From contig JAFEUB010000775.1 in the NCBI GenBank assembly GCA_024529925.1, forward strand, positions 186,001-250,000: DNA of 64,000 nucleotides, read 5' to 3'. The DNA is from Ophthalmolycus amberensis (lineage: Eukaryota; Chordata; Actinopteri; Perciformes; Zoarcidae). Below the pieces are notes generated by a model that saw only the letters and a list, made by a program, of their open reading frames with translations, had not been told where the DNA came from and did not search any database. This document shows positions 51,701 through 63,600 of this stretch, piece after piece. Both the position numbers and the translations under genes were made by a program. Each line of letters opens with the position of its first letter. Within the stretch, counting starts at the first letter, position 1.

Positions 51701-54700
51701 CTTGGTGCTACTGCAGACAAGTCCTGTGATCATGAGAGGAATCATACCTAGCTCTCCGAAACCCGCATCTGAGATCCTACATGCCAGGACTGGAATTGAA
51801 CAGGTAGCAGGTTTATATGAATTGGTTGCAGAATCAAATAAGTTGTTTAAAAAAAGAAGAAGAAGCATAATGTCATGTTCTGTAATGTGAACTGTGTCGG
51901 AAACAATACAGGACATGACAACATTACAACCAAAGGTAGCACCTGAAATGAAACTGAGTGTGTTAGCAGCTGAAAAATGATAATGTCATCTTTTTTTATT
52001 TACATGTAAAATATGAACATATTACCACACTGGGGCAGCTAGAATGGTGATTGATTGTACATGTGTTTATTTGTGTAATATCTGGTGCTTAGGGTTCTAA
52101 AGATTGCAGTGTGTCAAACCTCCTGCATGGAGACTGTCCTAGAGCAGTTGAGGCCAGTGAGAGAATTGGAGTTTCTCTGTGGCTGCTCTGCCGCCTGGCT
52201 CTGGTCCGCAGCTTGGCTGCACAGATTCCTGGCACTGCTGACGTTTTCCCAGGTCCGATCATGTGTTGTGCTGCTCTTTCTTTTTTTTCTGAACGGTGTA
52301 TTGTTTGGTGAAACAGTTGGACTAATATCACAAGGATTATAAATGTCAAAACAAATGAGTTATCTTCCCTTCTATGCAAACTAGTACTGGACGTATACTT
52401 TAAAAACACATGGAGGAGTACTTTACCTTGTTTCTTTACATTGATTCACGTTACAAAGCTTACAAATTATATACGCCTAGTGTTACCAGAAGATCTGATT
52501 ATTATTGAAAAACAAAGTATTAGCAACTTCAAATGGCCAACAAATGAAAAAGAAGCTGTGTACTTCATTAGCTGCATATAGGTAAGTCATTGAATGTTAG
52601 ATATTGGATATTGAAACTGTGTGTAAGGGGATGTGTTCATATTATCTAGGTAAGAACATCAATGAGGAAGCAGCTTGGGTGTTACAGGAGGGACTTGATG
52701 AATGTGCACGATGGGGAGAACTGGATATTCAGGCCCTCTTGATGGTCGAAGCTGCCGAATTGGAAGCACAGAGAGGCAATACTGATGACAGCATGGCAAT
52801 GCTGCAGGTACCAACACTCGCACAAACACCTCTTTTGTCACTTTTTATTTTCAAACAAATAAGTATGTTTTACAGAAGAAAAACAGATCGAGGGAAAATC
52901 CAAGTATGACAGCAGTGAAGGTTACACATGTCTCTTTTTTCAGGGTAAGGTCTTCCCCTTATTCATCAGGGACAATGTCAGTTTATCCATCGCATTTATG
53001 TCCCTTTGACCATCTGTTGTTTAGGACTGGGAGGTTCCTTTTTATACTAGTTTGTAGTTTCCACTTTTTTGCATGCAACCAATAACACAACTTCTATTAT
53101 CTAGTTATTTATTTTTATATGTGAGGTGTGGCAACATTTTTTTATTATTTATTCATACTAAATTCCCTTCATTTCCTGGAATTTGTTGATGTATAATGCA
53201 AAAACTTTATATTTCTGTATTTAATTCTGATGTATTTTGATACAGTGTTTGTTGAGCAAGCCCTCAATGTTGGAAATGAGGGCAAGCGACCACAACGCAG
53301 AGTACTAACCACTATACGATCACGGCCTCTTGGTTGATGAAGTGCCTCTTTCTTGCATATTTTGAGCTCTGGATATCAACTCTACTTGATTCAACAGGCA
53401 GTCGAGCAGGAACTTTAGAAACGAGCGGCAATTGATTCAGAAGAATTGTACAAGCTAGCCAAAAGTTCAACCTAGAATTGCTCAGCCCTACAGAGTAGTA
53501 GTCAGATGCTTTTTATACACAGTTTGTAGAGCAGGAAGTTGTGAAACGAGGAGTAAGTGATTTATAAGTTAAAGACTCGTAGGAGATAGCCAGTGAACAT
53601 AACTGAAATCTACAAACCTTTTGTCCCACACAATCTGAAAGGCTTTGTAGCCATCATTTGTCTCTATAAGGATGTCAATTTACTTTTTTATGCAGTTTTT
53701 AGGGCAAGAACTTGTTTAATTAGAACCGAGGGTGTTCACTCGAGCAGATGTAAAAATCATTAATCACAGGACATCTATTCTTTGCAAAGAAGGAGACAGG
53801 GTTGATTCACATACAGAATGTACGTCAAGACCGCTCGAAGATCTATCTCCGAGTCTCTGGTATTTATACTAAGTAAACAACATGCAGTGGGCTGGCACAG
53901 GGTAACACACACACATTTTACGTTTCACACAGGCGTCTACATATCTGGACACTTTAACAATTTGTTCGAGTACAATGGTCACTTTCTCGTAAATCATGGT
54001 CGCAAATCAGCCCTGCGTAAGTATTGACGCTTTCTACAAGTTTATTATCATTCTTATTCAGGACAAACAGCTCAAGTGTTCTTTCGGCAATCAACTGCTT
54101 CCTAATAGACTGAACAGCTGTTGAAGACGCCTCGTGTCCCAGACAGTTCACACAAGGACACAGGCCTTAAACACTACAGAGGACATGAGCTTCTGTTAAA
54201 TGTATAACATTCACTAATTATAAAATGCATAATAATGAGTTATTTAAATTTTTTCCCAACAGAGGGTTTCAGCCAAAAAGCGTCCTTATTATTTGGTTTC
54301 AAGACTCCGAATTATGGGCAAATGAGGGATATGAGCATTATGCATTTTTATCACTTTGTTTTAAATATATATGTATTATTTGTATTGCTTGTTACAGTAT
54401 TTTTGTCACCTGCGTTCTGTCTAGATATTGTGATTTTGATCTCAAGAGCTGTTATATGACCATCAAACGCATGATATGATATAATGTTGGACTGTATAAT
54501 GATTTAAAGTAATTTCAATGCTGCTTTGTTCTGTCTGTACATTTATGTGAGTAGGAAGCTGTAACCATGCTGTCAGGACGTACATGCATGCCACCAGGGT
54601 CCAGTGTTACTCTGGCTCGGGCCACTTTGCTGCTCAGTGACCTCAGAGGAGTACAGAGCATCACACTCCTAAAACTGACACAGAAACTACTGAAAAAGCA

Positions 54701-56007
54701 GGTACACAAACACATGAATATATGTGTAGTCACACACAGAGACATACTTGTTCTAGTCAGTGTTCAAAAAGTAGGCAAAACATACAACATCAGTGCATTT
54801 AGTACTCTTTCTCCATTTCTTTCAGCTGTGTGTTTTTGGTCAGAGTGTGGCGTTGGATGATGGGAAATCGTGTGTCTCTCCTCCTGGACCGAGCAACATC
54901 TACCTCCCTTACCTCGACATACTTGATCAGACCACTTTACGAATTGGTAAATAAATACTTGACACACTTGTTTGCATTTATTGATATTTTTGTGGACAAG
55001 CTAACATGTTCTCATTAACAATGTTAACATGCTAACAATTGATAATTAGCACTTAACACAAAACATTACTTAACACCAAAATTGACTCCATCCAAAAAGT
55101 ATGGAACATGGACTTCAGCTACATGACTGAGATATATAATTGTACACTAAACTCATCAAAGACATATATAATGTCTAACTAACAATTATTTTCATTATTG
55201 ATTGATTTGCTTGTTAATTTGTTGACCAAGTGATTAATTGTTTCGCCTATAAATGTTAGAAACTAGTGACCAGGGCCTAGATCTTCAAATAGTATGACAT
55301 CGTCCAAAACCCTAATTCAGTTGACTTTCAAAGAAAGGCAAGAAAGCCAACAATATCCACAGCCGAGAAGATGAAACTAGTGAATACTTTCACTTTTTGT
55401 GCTAAAAATGACTGAAGTGATGAATCAATTATTAGAATTGTTGCAAATTCATTTTCTTCTGATTGACTATTCCAACCTCTTTAAATGTTTTTGGGAGATA
55501 TTTGTTATTTGTAACATGGCTATATGGAAATGTGAATGTGTGTAAGTCACTTTGGATAAAAGCGTCTGCTAAATGACTGTAATGTAATGTAATTCCTTAC
55601 CTTCTTACCTTTCAAAAGTAACCAGAAATATGCATATATGCCTTATGGTTGAGGAGATATTCCTGATTCATTTTGGGAATATTATTTTAGCCATTTTTTT
55701 CCGAGGGATGGGGCTAGGGGTTAGGAGGTTGACTAATTGTTTCAGCTGTACTCTTTTGTCAGAAAATTACTTCTGGCAGTGTATACATGCAAACTCCACA
55801 CCCAGTTCTTACATGAATCTATCTTGGACTGTTTCCGCAGGTCAAATCCTGGATTGTAGCTCCATGCAAATGCCAGTTTATGCACAGTCATCACAATCCA
55901 CTTACAGGCAGCATTCACACCAGTCCAGCCAGATTGAGAGAGACTCTCAAGCACCAGTTTCATCTCTGAACAACCCAAGTACCAGCCGCGCAGGCTCAGC
56001 CAGATAA
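33830..56007 (+). CDS. cfap54: CFAP54, ciliary central-apparatus protein, five apparent frame breaks
   Basis: Fifty-seven exons: 33830-33975, 34365-34470, 34941-35090, 35181-35346, 35640-35698, 35941-36084, 36171-36284, 36730-36831, 36923-37115, 37231-37311, 37433-37545, 37688-37802, 38191-38276, 38379-38517, 38873-39014, 39211-39264, 39467-39595, 39795-40011, 40289-40422, 40667-40864, 40950-41042, 41155-41343, 41727-41845, 41950-42097, 42318-42473, 42601-42723, 42822-42944, 43205-43322, 43669-43758, 43847-43974, 44224-44323, 44528-44619, 44708-44875, 45008-45180, 45263-45384, 45499-45708, 46289-46488, 46731-46866, 47053-47182, 47303-47464, 47541-47750, 47977-48064, 48237-48407, 48515-48581, 48811-48997, 49095-49181, 49275-49394, 49763-49810, 50785-50926, 51105-51271, 51437-51591, 51679-51803, 52093-52252, 52650-52807, 54555-54701, 54826-54946, 55841-56007. 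Removing one base in each of exons 14, 16, 30, 45 and 52 gives about 2,560 residues with every junction in phase. CFAP54 is a scaffold of the C1d projection of the axonemal central pair and is needed for normal beating of motile cilia and sperm. Recognisable segments include EHLCWQIYNG, ALEYLLWAS, a fibronectin-III-like part in exons 21-22 (VCWYQLCGR, KYVFAVAAYN), RAMEEG and LWLLCRLALV. The protein ends in a Ser/Gln-rich tail; I recall the human protein as about 3,096 residues, so the C-terminal part seems absent. Confidence 0.93.
38604..38757. mobile_element. short MITE-like insert
   Basis: About 154 bases in cfap54 intron 14. The left end TAGAGGCGTTGCGATATA is an imperfect inverted match to the right end, which reads TAGGGCTGTAACGAACGA on the minus strand. 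It is AT-rich inside and has no coding frame. I could not identify a target duplication. Confidence 0.6.
39126..39178 (+). repeat. CACGT minisatellite
   Basis: Five or six short imperfect units built on (T)ACACGTCACG in cfap54 intron 15. Each unit carries a CACGT E-box-like core, probably by chance. Confidence 0.85.
41555..41640 (+). repeat. dispersed repeat, relative of the fdxacb1 intron copy
   Basis: AAAGGGACAGTTCACC, then ATCAAAAATACATATTCTTC and CTCTTACCTCC, matches the repeat split by the MITE in fdxacb1 intron 2 (16813-17165). The phrase AAAGGGACAGTTCACC is frequent in teleost genomes. It lies in cfap54 intron 22. Confidence 0.7.
43149..43192. repeat. (GT)n microsatellite
   Basis: GT repeat ending about 12 bases before the acceptor of cfap54 exon 28. 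It occupies the usual place of the polypyrimidine tract. Confidence 0.95.
45822..46165 (+). mobile_element. degenerate repeat copy in cfap54 intron 36
   Basis: The run with GTGACGTCACCCACTGGTTT and the following GTGGGCTACGGTTTTGAAG is a widespread teleost repeat motif. About 340 bases are recognisably different in composition from the flanks. No frame is intact, and I cannot name the family with certainty. Confidence 0.55.
48745..48793. repeat. (TG)n microsatellite
   Basis: TG repeat in cfap54 intron 44, ending about 18 bases before the exon 45 acceptor. With the tract at 43149-43192 this is the second case in the gene where TG repeats sit next to an acceptor. Confidence 0.95.
52808..54554 (+). 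other. long intron 54 of cfap54
   Basis: At 1.7 kb this is the longest intron of the gene; most others are under 1 kb. The protein is continuous across it (DDSMAMLQ joins EAVTML as in mammals), so no missing exon is needed. It contains the tRNA-His fragment listed separately. Nothing else with structure was recognised. Confidence 0.6.
53286..53326 (-). pseudogene. 5' half of tRNA-His(GUG)
   Basis: On the minus strand, from 53326 downwards, the first 37 bases match vertebrate tRNA-His as I remember it: GCCGTGATCG acceptor strand, box A TAGTGGTTAGTA, D arm, and the anticodon loop with GTG. The match ends about three or four bases past the anticodon. The T arm, box B and 3' acceptor strand are absent. 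In their place is a perfect short hairpin, GCCCTCA and TGAGGGC around a loop of about ten bases. It cannot be a working tRNA; it may be a tRNA-half insertion or the head of a SINE. Confidence 0.8.
55541..55592 (+). repeat. common teleost dispersed repeat, second copy
   Basis: TTTGGATAAAAGCGTCTGCT with AAATGACTGTAATGTAATG is almost identical to 13644-13695 and on the same strand. It lies in the last intron of cfap54. Confidence 0.75.
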
Positions 56008-57683
56008 GCAGGGGAGAATGACACTCTTAATGAGTTGCATTTGGCACTGCTCCCTCCCAGTCCTGTGCTCACTGAGAGCTGCAGCTTGATGCTGGAGTGG
56101 GCATATAGGGCTACATGCTGTGTTTCTGCTCCTGCTGTTTGTTTTGTTTCAAAGTGCAAGAATGTTGTGGGTCAACTTGTGTCCTGACACATTGTGTAAT
56201 AAACTTTGATATTAATAACTGAAGTATATTGTATTTTTTGATAGACTATCTGCAAGTTGGCAGTAAATGGAGACAGGAAGAGAACGCCGAGAGTTGTAAG
56301 AGTTGGGAATAAACAATTCTAAGACAACTGCGGGGTAATCTGGTTCTCGAACATCTATGGGATCCATGGATATTTTAATAAGTACACTTTTGGGTCAAAT
56401 GAAAAACAATTTTCACCAACATAGAAGAACAAACTGTAAAAAAACACCCATAGATAGATAGTTAACATAGATCATGAATGAATTAGCAAACAATTAAAAA
56501 ACTGTGGTATTCGGATATTGTGTGAGAAACTATATATTTATATATACAGTTAAAAAGAGCCACACGATTTTCTGCTCAAGAGTAAGGCACAAATGGTAAT
56601 ATTAAATATCAAAAGTTAAATTAAAACAGTTTTTGTGGACATTTACATTGTACAGTGAAGCCCAGGAAAGTTTGTTGGGTTCAGAGATGTTTGAACCTTT
56701 AGAATATAATAGAATATAAAAGTACTTTATTCATCCCCAAGGGGAAATTTGTCTGTGGCAGCAGCAAACAGGGTTACACAATAAAATAAAATATTGGGTA
56801 TGGAAAATGCACACTATATACAATGTAATAAAATAACAGAGCAGGACCTATTAAATTTAAGAAAACAAAGTAATAAAAATGCACAGTATATACACTGAAT
56901 AGAATAGTATTAAGTTAACCAAATTAAGTTGATCAATTAAGACCTAGTGTAAAAAATATTACAAATTATTTTATTACAGATGAATAACAATATAATCATT
57001 TTCTTGGCAAAATACACTTAATGTAATGAAGTCCAATGTTTGTGGGTAGTTTTAAATGACACTTCATGTGATACACCTTGACATTATCCCAATGACTTAA
57101 TTCCACTCTTCTGTTATGGGTAATACCTAAGGCCTACTGTAAAGACTGTCTGTCACTTTTGTGCGCAGGCATCACTGATAAAAACAAACACTTTGCAGTA
57201 CCAGAACATGTACTTAACTAGGGTTTAGCTGCCATCTAGTGTTAATTCGTATTAAAACATCTGCGAAACAATTTTCACATTAATTTAATGATATAGACCT
57301 CACCCATGGAATTTATAGCATCAAACACTTCCTTTCCTGCATTCTTGGGAATTTGTATACATCAATTTATGGTGGAATATCTTTATTTATGAAAAGGAAT
57401 ACACAAAAATCAGGCGGCAGGTAACAATTACTGTTCGTCAATTGCAATTTTATTCTGAAACCTGCCACCGGAAGTCACGTATGTCGGTGTGGTTCGGTGA
57501 CTTGAGTAACGGTAGCCGTCTCCTCCGCTCACCCGCTTGTCCCGGCGGTTTGTTGACGTTTACTGGAGCACAGCAGCAGCTAGTAACGGGGCTCTGTCCG
57601 TTGTTTCTTGTCGCGTGAGTCAATGAAGCTAGCCGACTAGCTAGTGAGCTAACGCGGCTTGGAATGGGTTTTAGAGTCAAAAG
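56008..57683. other. cfap54 3' UTR and dixdc1 5' region
   Basis: No further cfap54-like exons were seen. A reverse copy of the retroelement tail motif lies at 56723-56760. The last 250 bases become GC-rich (for example CACCCGCTTGTCCCGGCGG), consistent with a promoter and 5' UTR of dixdc1. Confidence 0.55.
56198..56203 (+). terminator. poly(A) signal of cfap54
   Basis: A canonical AATAAA about 190 bases past the stop codon, followed by a T-rich stretch. It supports 56007 as the true end of the gene and so a naturally shorter protein. Confidence 0.75.
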
Positions 57684-60600
57684 ATGATCGCGTCACTTTC
57701 GAGAGGAAGTCTGCTGGATGAGGTTCTACACGGAGGCTTCAACGAGGTAACGTTTAGTGTTAAAGTTACTAGTTCGTAACGTTAATGTACATGTTTATTA
57801 GCTTAAGTTAGTTCGTTATTCAGCCATAATTCAGCAAGTGAAATACTTTAATCTGCTGTTCGACAGCCAAACAACACAGTGACAAAATTGAACTAATGTA
57901 GAAATATTTTTGCAGTTTGTCCAACTTAGTTAATGTTAACGTTGGTTTGTAAAGTTATTAGTTCGGACGAAAAAGTAATTTGGTTAACGTTAGTTGGGTG
58001 TAAATACTCGCAATAACGTCAGGGGGGGATGGTTGACAGGAAATACGATTACCAAGTAGCGTCAGTGTGTTTCTTACAAAGCCACACATCATATTTAGGG
58101 TTTATTTCCTGTGTTGTGTTAAAAATGGGGTGCGTTTTTGTGTTGTATCCCGGGACGACGGGCTGTCACGTGACTGAACAAGACCGGTAAAGATGGAGTA
58201 GACCGTAACCGTGTGAAATACAGGGAATAATCTACATCAATGGAGAGAACACTGAACCATTCAACTCTTGACTGAACACGAAATTATATGATTCACATTC
58301 AAAACAAAAGTAACATACAACCAGTAGTGGGACAATACACTGCCCCCCCCCCCCCTCTCCCATTAGTCCCAACATAATAAACAAAGGAACTCATTTGTTA
58401 TGCCATGGTCTCAGCCTTTTTTTGGCCCCCACTCCAAACGTTGTGCATGTGTTCCTCTGTGGTTTATTGTGTGTGTGTTCCTCTGTGGTTCATTGGATTT
58501 GTGTTGTGTTCCTCTGTGGTTTATTGGATTTGTGTGTGTCTGATTGATGGGTTGCAGCAGCAGCTGGCAGCCTATGTTTCGTGGGTGAACTGTCAGCTGA
58601 AAAGGAAACCAGGCCTGAAGCCGATCACAAACCTCAGGCATGATCTGCAGGATGGGGTGGTGCTCACGCAGCTCATAGAGATAGTTGGTAAATACACTTT
58701 ACTGTAATGTAGTCAAAATCATTTGGTACTGATGGAAATGTCTAACCTGTAGGTGCATCATAATTTCATTTAATCCTTTTTTTAATCTCTTTCTCTCTGA
58801 TCTCATTCACTTTGGCAGCAGGGGAAACACTAGAAGGGGTCTATGTCGCTCCACAGAACAAAGAGGAGAGCAGGAAGAATGTGGCGCAAGTCTTGCAGTT
58901 CATTTCCTCCAAACACATACGCATGCCTCACATATCCGCAAGAGGTAAATCTCAGAGAGTTTGTGTTCCTACACCTACATTTCTCTCCATGTGCATCAAG
59001 GAAACAGTGATCATGTTCTTTGTGAAACTTTATTTCACAGCATCATCTGTGCAATTTTAAAAAGTGTTATAAATCTGCTATATTTGCCTCCCATGTTGAT
59101 ACCAAATGTGTACAAGTCTAGGTCATTACTAAAGGCACAAATGTTCCCTCTCTGTCCACAGACATTGTCGATGGTAATCTGAAATCTGTAATGAGGATAA
59201 TTCTGGCGTTGGCCGCCCACTTCAAACCCTCAGCCAATCACAGGGCTGCCTCTGGAAGTGGGAGGAGTTTGACAAGAGGCTCTGCCAGCCACAACCCTCT
59301 CTCCACTGTTGCATTAGCACAAGGTGCCGCTGCTGCACTGGAGTCAGCGCGACTTGATGCCTCGCAGCCTACAAGTGTCACGCATCTCCAGAGGTATGCT
59401 GACAACAACAATCATAAACATAAACACAAATCCCTCTCGATGTCTTTCTGTAATATCCAAACGCTCTCTGCCACAGCAAGCGTTTCTTAGATGCGTGTGT
59501 AGTCTTTGCTGTCCTCTGGTGGACAAACAGATGGCCAAATTAACATCCTCAACTATTGAAATACGGCTGTTCTCTATACATATGTTATCAACACTGGGTG
59601 CCAGTTCTTAATTATGAATGAATAACCTTTGCTTTGTCTGTCATCTCTTAGTGGCTGGGGGTTGGATGTGGAGAAGAATGTGTGTGTTCGGTCACTGGTC
59701 AAGCAGTATGAAAGAGGAACTCCAGATGAGCTGGACAATCCCCAGCCTAGCAGGTAATTTTATTTTACATCAGCATATTTTAAGCACGATAAGGCAGATA
59801 TGACTCAGGTGAACATCATACCGTCAGAGGAAAAGTAGACAACTAACCTCTGAGTGCTCTCAAATGCAACATCTTAAATAAGAAACCTGTTTATAGTGTA
59901 TAGTTTCAAAAAGCATTTGTAAAATATCCTGTAACCCCTCACAGGTTGGACCTACTTTCATACTCCATACCCTCAGTATGGGCTGGATCATGTTGTGTCA
60001 TTTTGAATACTGCAGGGCTGTGATGATAGGCTCAAGAAATGATAAAACTAAACCCTTAAACCACTAAAAGCCTGTTGGCATTCTGGCCTAAATGCATTAA
60101 GGCGGTTGCTACAGTTTAGTTGCCAAATGACAAGTAGTATAATTATGCTAATAAATTTGCCATTTGTACGTTGTTTTTTTGTTCAATGTATTTTTACATC
60201 AGACTGCAATTCGGTGTTTGGGAGAAAACATATTTCGCTTTGTTGCTATTTATACTGTAGAGTTCAATGTGTCAATGCAGTTCAAGTTCTCTGTTATCTT
60301 TCATTTTCAACACCTTTTCTTCCACACTTTGGAATGAATAGACTTCATTCTGTGGTTTATTTGTGTGTTTGCACCACTCTCTGACAGAGCACATGACTTT
60401 AGTGCTTCGTGGACATTCTGTGCTCACCCCAGGCAGATGATATAAAAACAGAAACACTCGGCCTTTGTTTTCTCCAGTCACATGTCCAGTTTTGCACCGT
60501 GGTGTTCTTTTTTTATCGTGATATTTTAGCTCTGAGAGATGCTAAGCAGTGTGTGCTGCCTTGTTTGCCGTGTCAGGGTGTGTGAGAGTGCAGAGAATCA

Positions 60601-63600
60601 CCAAAAGTCATGGAGTTTTTTTGAGATGCTGACGCCAGAGACCTATCGTGTCTGATGAAGAGTTTAGCCCACTTGTAGCTCACTATGGGGGGGGGATGCA
60701 GATTAAATGGTAAGACCAGACACTGGGTGTGGATTCCTGTGTGTGTGTGTGTGTTTATGCTTATTTTATCACAACTATAAGATGTCTACAGTGCTATAGT
60801 GGGACAAGAGACAGTAAATGAAGTGTCTACACGCACCGTGCAGTTTGAAAGTGCTTTGATTTGCATAGATTACGTAGATTCCTCTATTAACACGGCGTGT
60901 GAGTAAATGTTAACATGCACTCACCCGCCATGCTTCTCAGGAATAAATTGATAAATCTGTATTTTGTCCTTCTCGAGCCTCAACTCGGTCAGTCCGCTGT
61001 CGTCTCCGAGAACTCCACCCGGCAGCCACTCGGACGAACCGCAGGAAGACCCCCACCACCACCAGCAGCAGGAGAGCAGGGGTGAGTCCTGTCCCGCCAC
61101 ACACCGGCAGGTTGATTAGTAAACCTCAAGACGTGTCGTTAACACTGTGTTATGTGTGCGTGCAGTGGAGTCATCCCGTGTTGTAGCGGAGACGGCGTTG
61201 GAGGCTTCTCTCAGTGAAACGTTGGAGCAGGAGGTGCAGGAGACACGTAAAATGGTGTCTGCTTTACAGGTACATGCATATTGAGTTCAGTCTCTGGTAA
61301 CCCTCTGTGTGTGTGTGTGTATATAGAGAGTGTTTTGTTTTTCATGTTCTACCCTCTTTGTTTTGAAGGCTCTGCTGCTGCGTGGTTCGCTGCCTGAGGA
61401 TGAGCAGGATGTGTCTCTGAGTTTGGACCAAGGCAATGCTGATCAGCAGCTGGCAGTGAGGGCCTCTCCACTTGTTCTTTAGATTTCATCCCTTTTTCTC
61501 AATCTTTATTTTCATTCTCTGCCCTGCTCTCTCACTCGTCACACTCGTATTTGCTGTGTTTTTCCAGCTCTTTGTGTTCAGCACAGATCATATTTCTGTT
61601 GCTTTACTGTGTGTATGTGTGAGAGAGGGTGACACGGGTATCAGTTTCCCTTCCTTCTCAGTCCATTGTGGTTCTCACACACATCCCTTTTCTCTCTCTC
61701 TTTCTCCAGGTAGTCATTCACAGTCGTCTGGATCAGAGCATGGAGGAGGCTCGGGAGCTAAAGGTAAATTGCGTCATTAGTAATTTTCTGTCGATATGTT
61801 CTTCTAGTATGAGGACAACATTCACATAAGAGGGTGTTGTTTTGCTGTTTTGCTTTAGAGGGAATTGTTGCGCTGTAAGCAGGAGATGAGAAACTTGCAG
61901 GGAGTCAAGGTAAGACTCTGATCTGCAGTTATTGATGTCATTACGCAGTTGAATAGAACGCTGGTTGCTGGCTAACGTATGGACTTTGTGTTGGTTTGTA
62001 AATGTGCAGGACGCCCAGCAGCAGAGACTGTGCACTCAGGAGGCATCAATACTGCAGATGAAGCAAGAGCTTCTCAGAGCCAGCATGACGAAGGATGAGC
62101 TCAACAACCAGAACGTACACAATCTATTATCTATTACATTTTCTTTTTAATACAAATTGTTTACCAAACTGTATTCGGTAGGTAGTGTATATGTTAGATG
62201 TGTATTGCAAATTTCCCTCCTCTTTGAAAATGTGTTAAAGGCCGAGCTGCAGTGGAAGCTGGAGGAAAGTAACAAGATGTGGGGAGAATTTAAGGTGAGG
62301 TTCTCCAATCCCTCTTTTTTCATGATTTAACTAATGTAACTTAGGTTCATAATCCTGATTTGTATCTGTTAATTGAGTTTTTGCTAAATCATTAACCCGT
62401 ACGTTTGTCTTTGGTTGGCGGGCTGCAGAAGGAGATAGGACAGAAGGACAGGCTACTGCAGCAACTCAAACACAAGCTCGAAGAAAGCAAAAAAAAGCAG
62501 GTATGTGAGCCAGTGTTTTTGTTTTAACTTTTAGGCTCTCGCCGGTTTATATCAGTGTGTGTCTGATTGTGTGTCTCTTTGACAGAGTGAATTGCAAAGA
62601 GAGTTGGAGCATAAAATCAGCATCCAGGTAGACCTCTTTCTTTACTGACTCGGCTCTAAAATCTTAATAAACAGTTGAGGTTTAGATCCAAGAATTTAGA
62701 TATATATTACACACCTTTTCTTTTTCTCAGATTCCCACCAGCACAGAAAACAACGGGTATTCTTACTCTGGAAATCCAGCTCCGTCGATGTCAGACGTAA
62801 GTATTGTTTTCATTGATACGGCTGTTCAGTTAGTTATTCATATTTCTCGAACAAAGCATCGCACGACTATACGCTCACATCCTCCTGAATCATATTCTCT
62901 TGCAGTATTGAGGCTGCATACTATAATTTGACACATACATTCTAACTTTCATGAAAAGTAAGTTAAAGACATTTGAATGACATGTTAATTACCTGGAAGA
63001 CAGTTGCTTTCAAATACAGTATTTGTAGGACAGAACATGGGACAGGATGTTCTTAACATAGACATACATAGCATTGTAAGGCTTTAAACACACACCAATA
63101 CAATTAGCTTTTTGTGTTTGTTCTCTGTCAGCAGGCCGAGGAAGTTCAGCTGCTCAGAGATTCACTTCGGAGTCTGAGGAACAACTTCAGAGACCACGAC
63201 CCACAGCAGCATACGCTGGACACCCTGGAGCAGGGCATAGTATCGCTCATCGACAGACTGCATGTCCTGCATGCACACAGGGTACGAACACGAGCATAAA
63301 CCACTGACAAATGAAAGAGTACGCTGTCAGATTCATTCATACCGTCAGATCTTAGTAATGTAGAGATTTGAAAATCATGAAGGGCTGTCGACATTTATCC
63401 AAATACTACAGGGAAGGGGGAAATCTCCAAGACGCAAAGGCCCACACACAGACTCTGACACCTGGCCTTGCACAAGTTAGTTGTTTCTAACATGCACTCC
63501 CCGAATACACAGAATAGTTGTGCTTTTTACTAACTCTGTTTCTGTTCATTTTAGAGGTTTGTCAATCTCACAGTGGTTCTTCTGCCTCCACTAAAGTCCT

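Noticed and set aside
38440..51712. Programmed frameshifting as the explanation of the cfap54 breaks
   Set aside because: The five sites share no slippery motif, and the same kind of break occurs in four unrelated genes.
53818..54027. 69-codon frame in cfap54 intron 54
   Set aside because: The protein is continuous across this intron, and the frame has no family resemblance.
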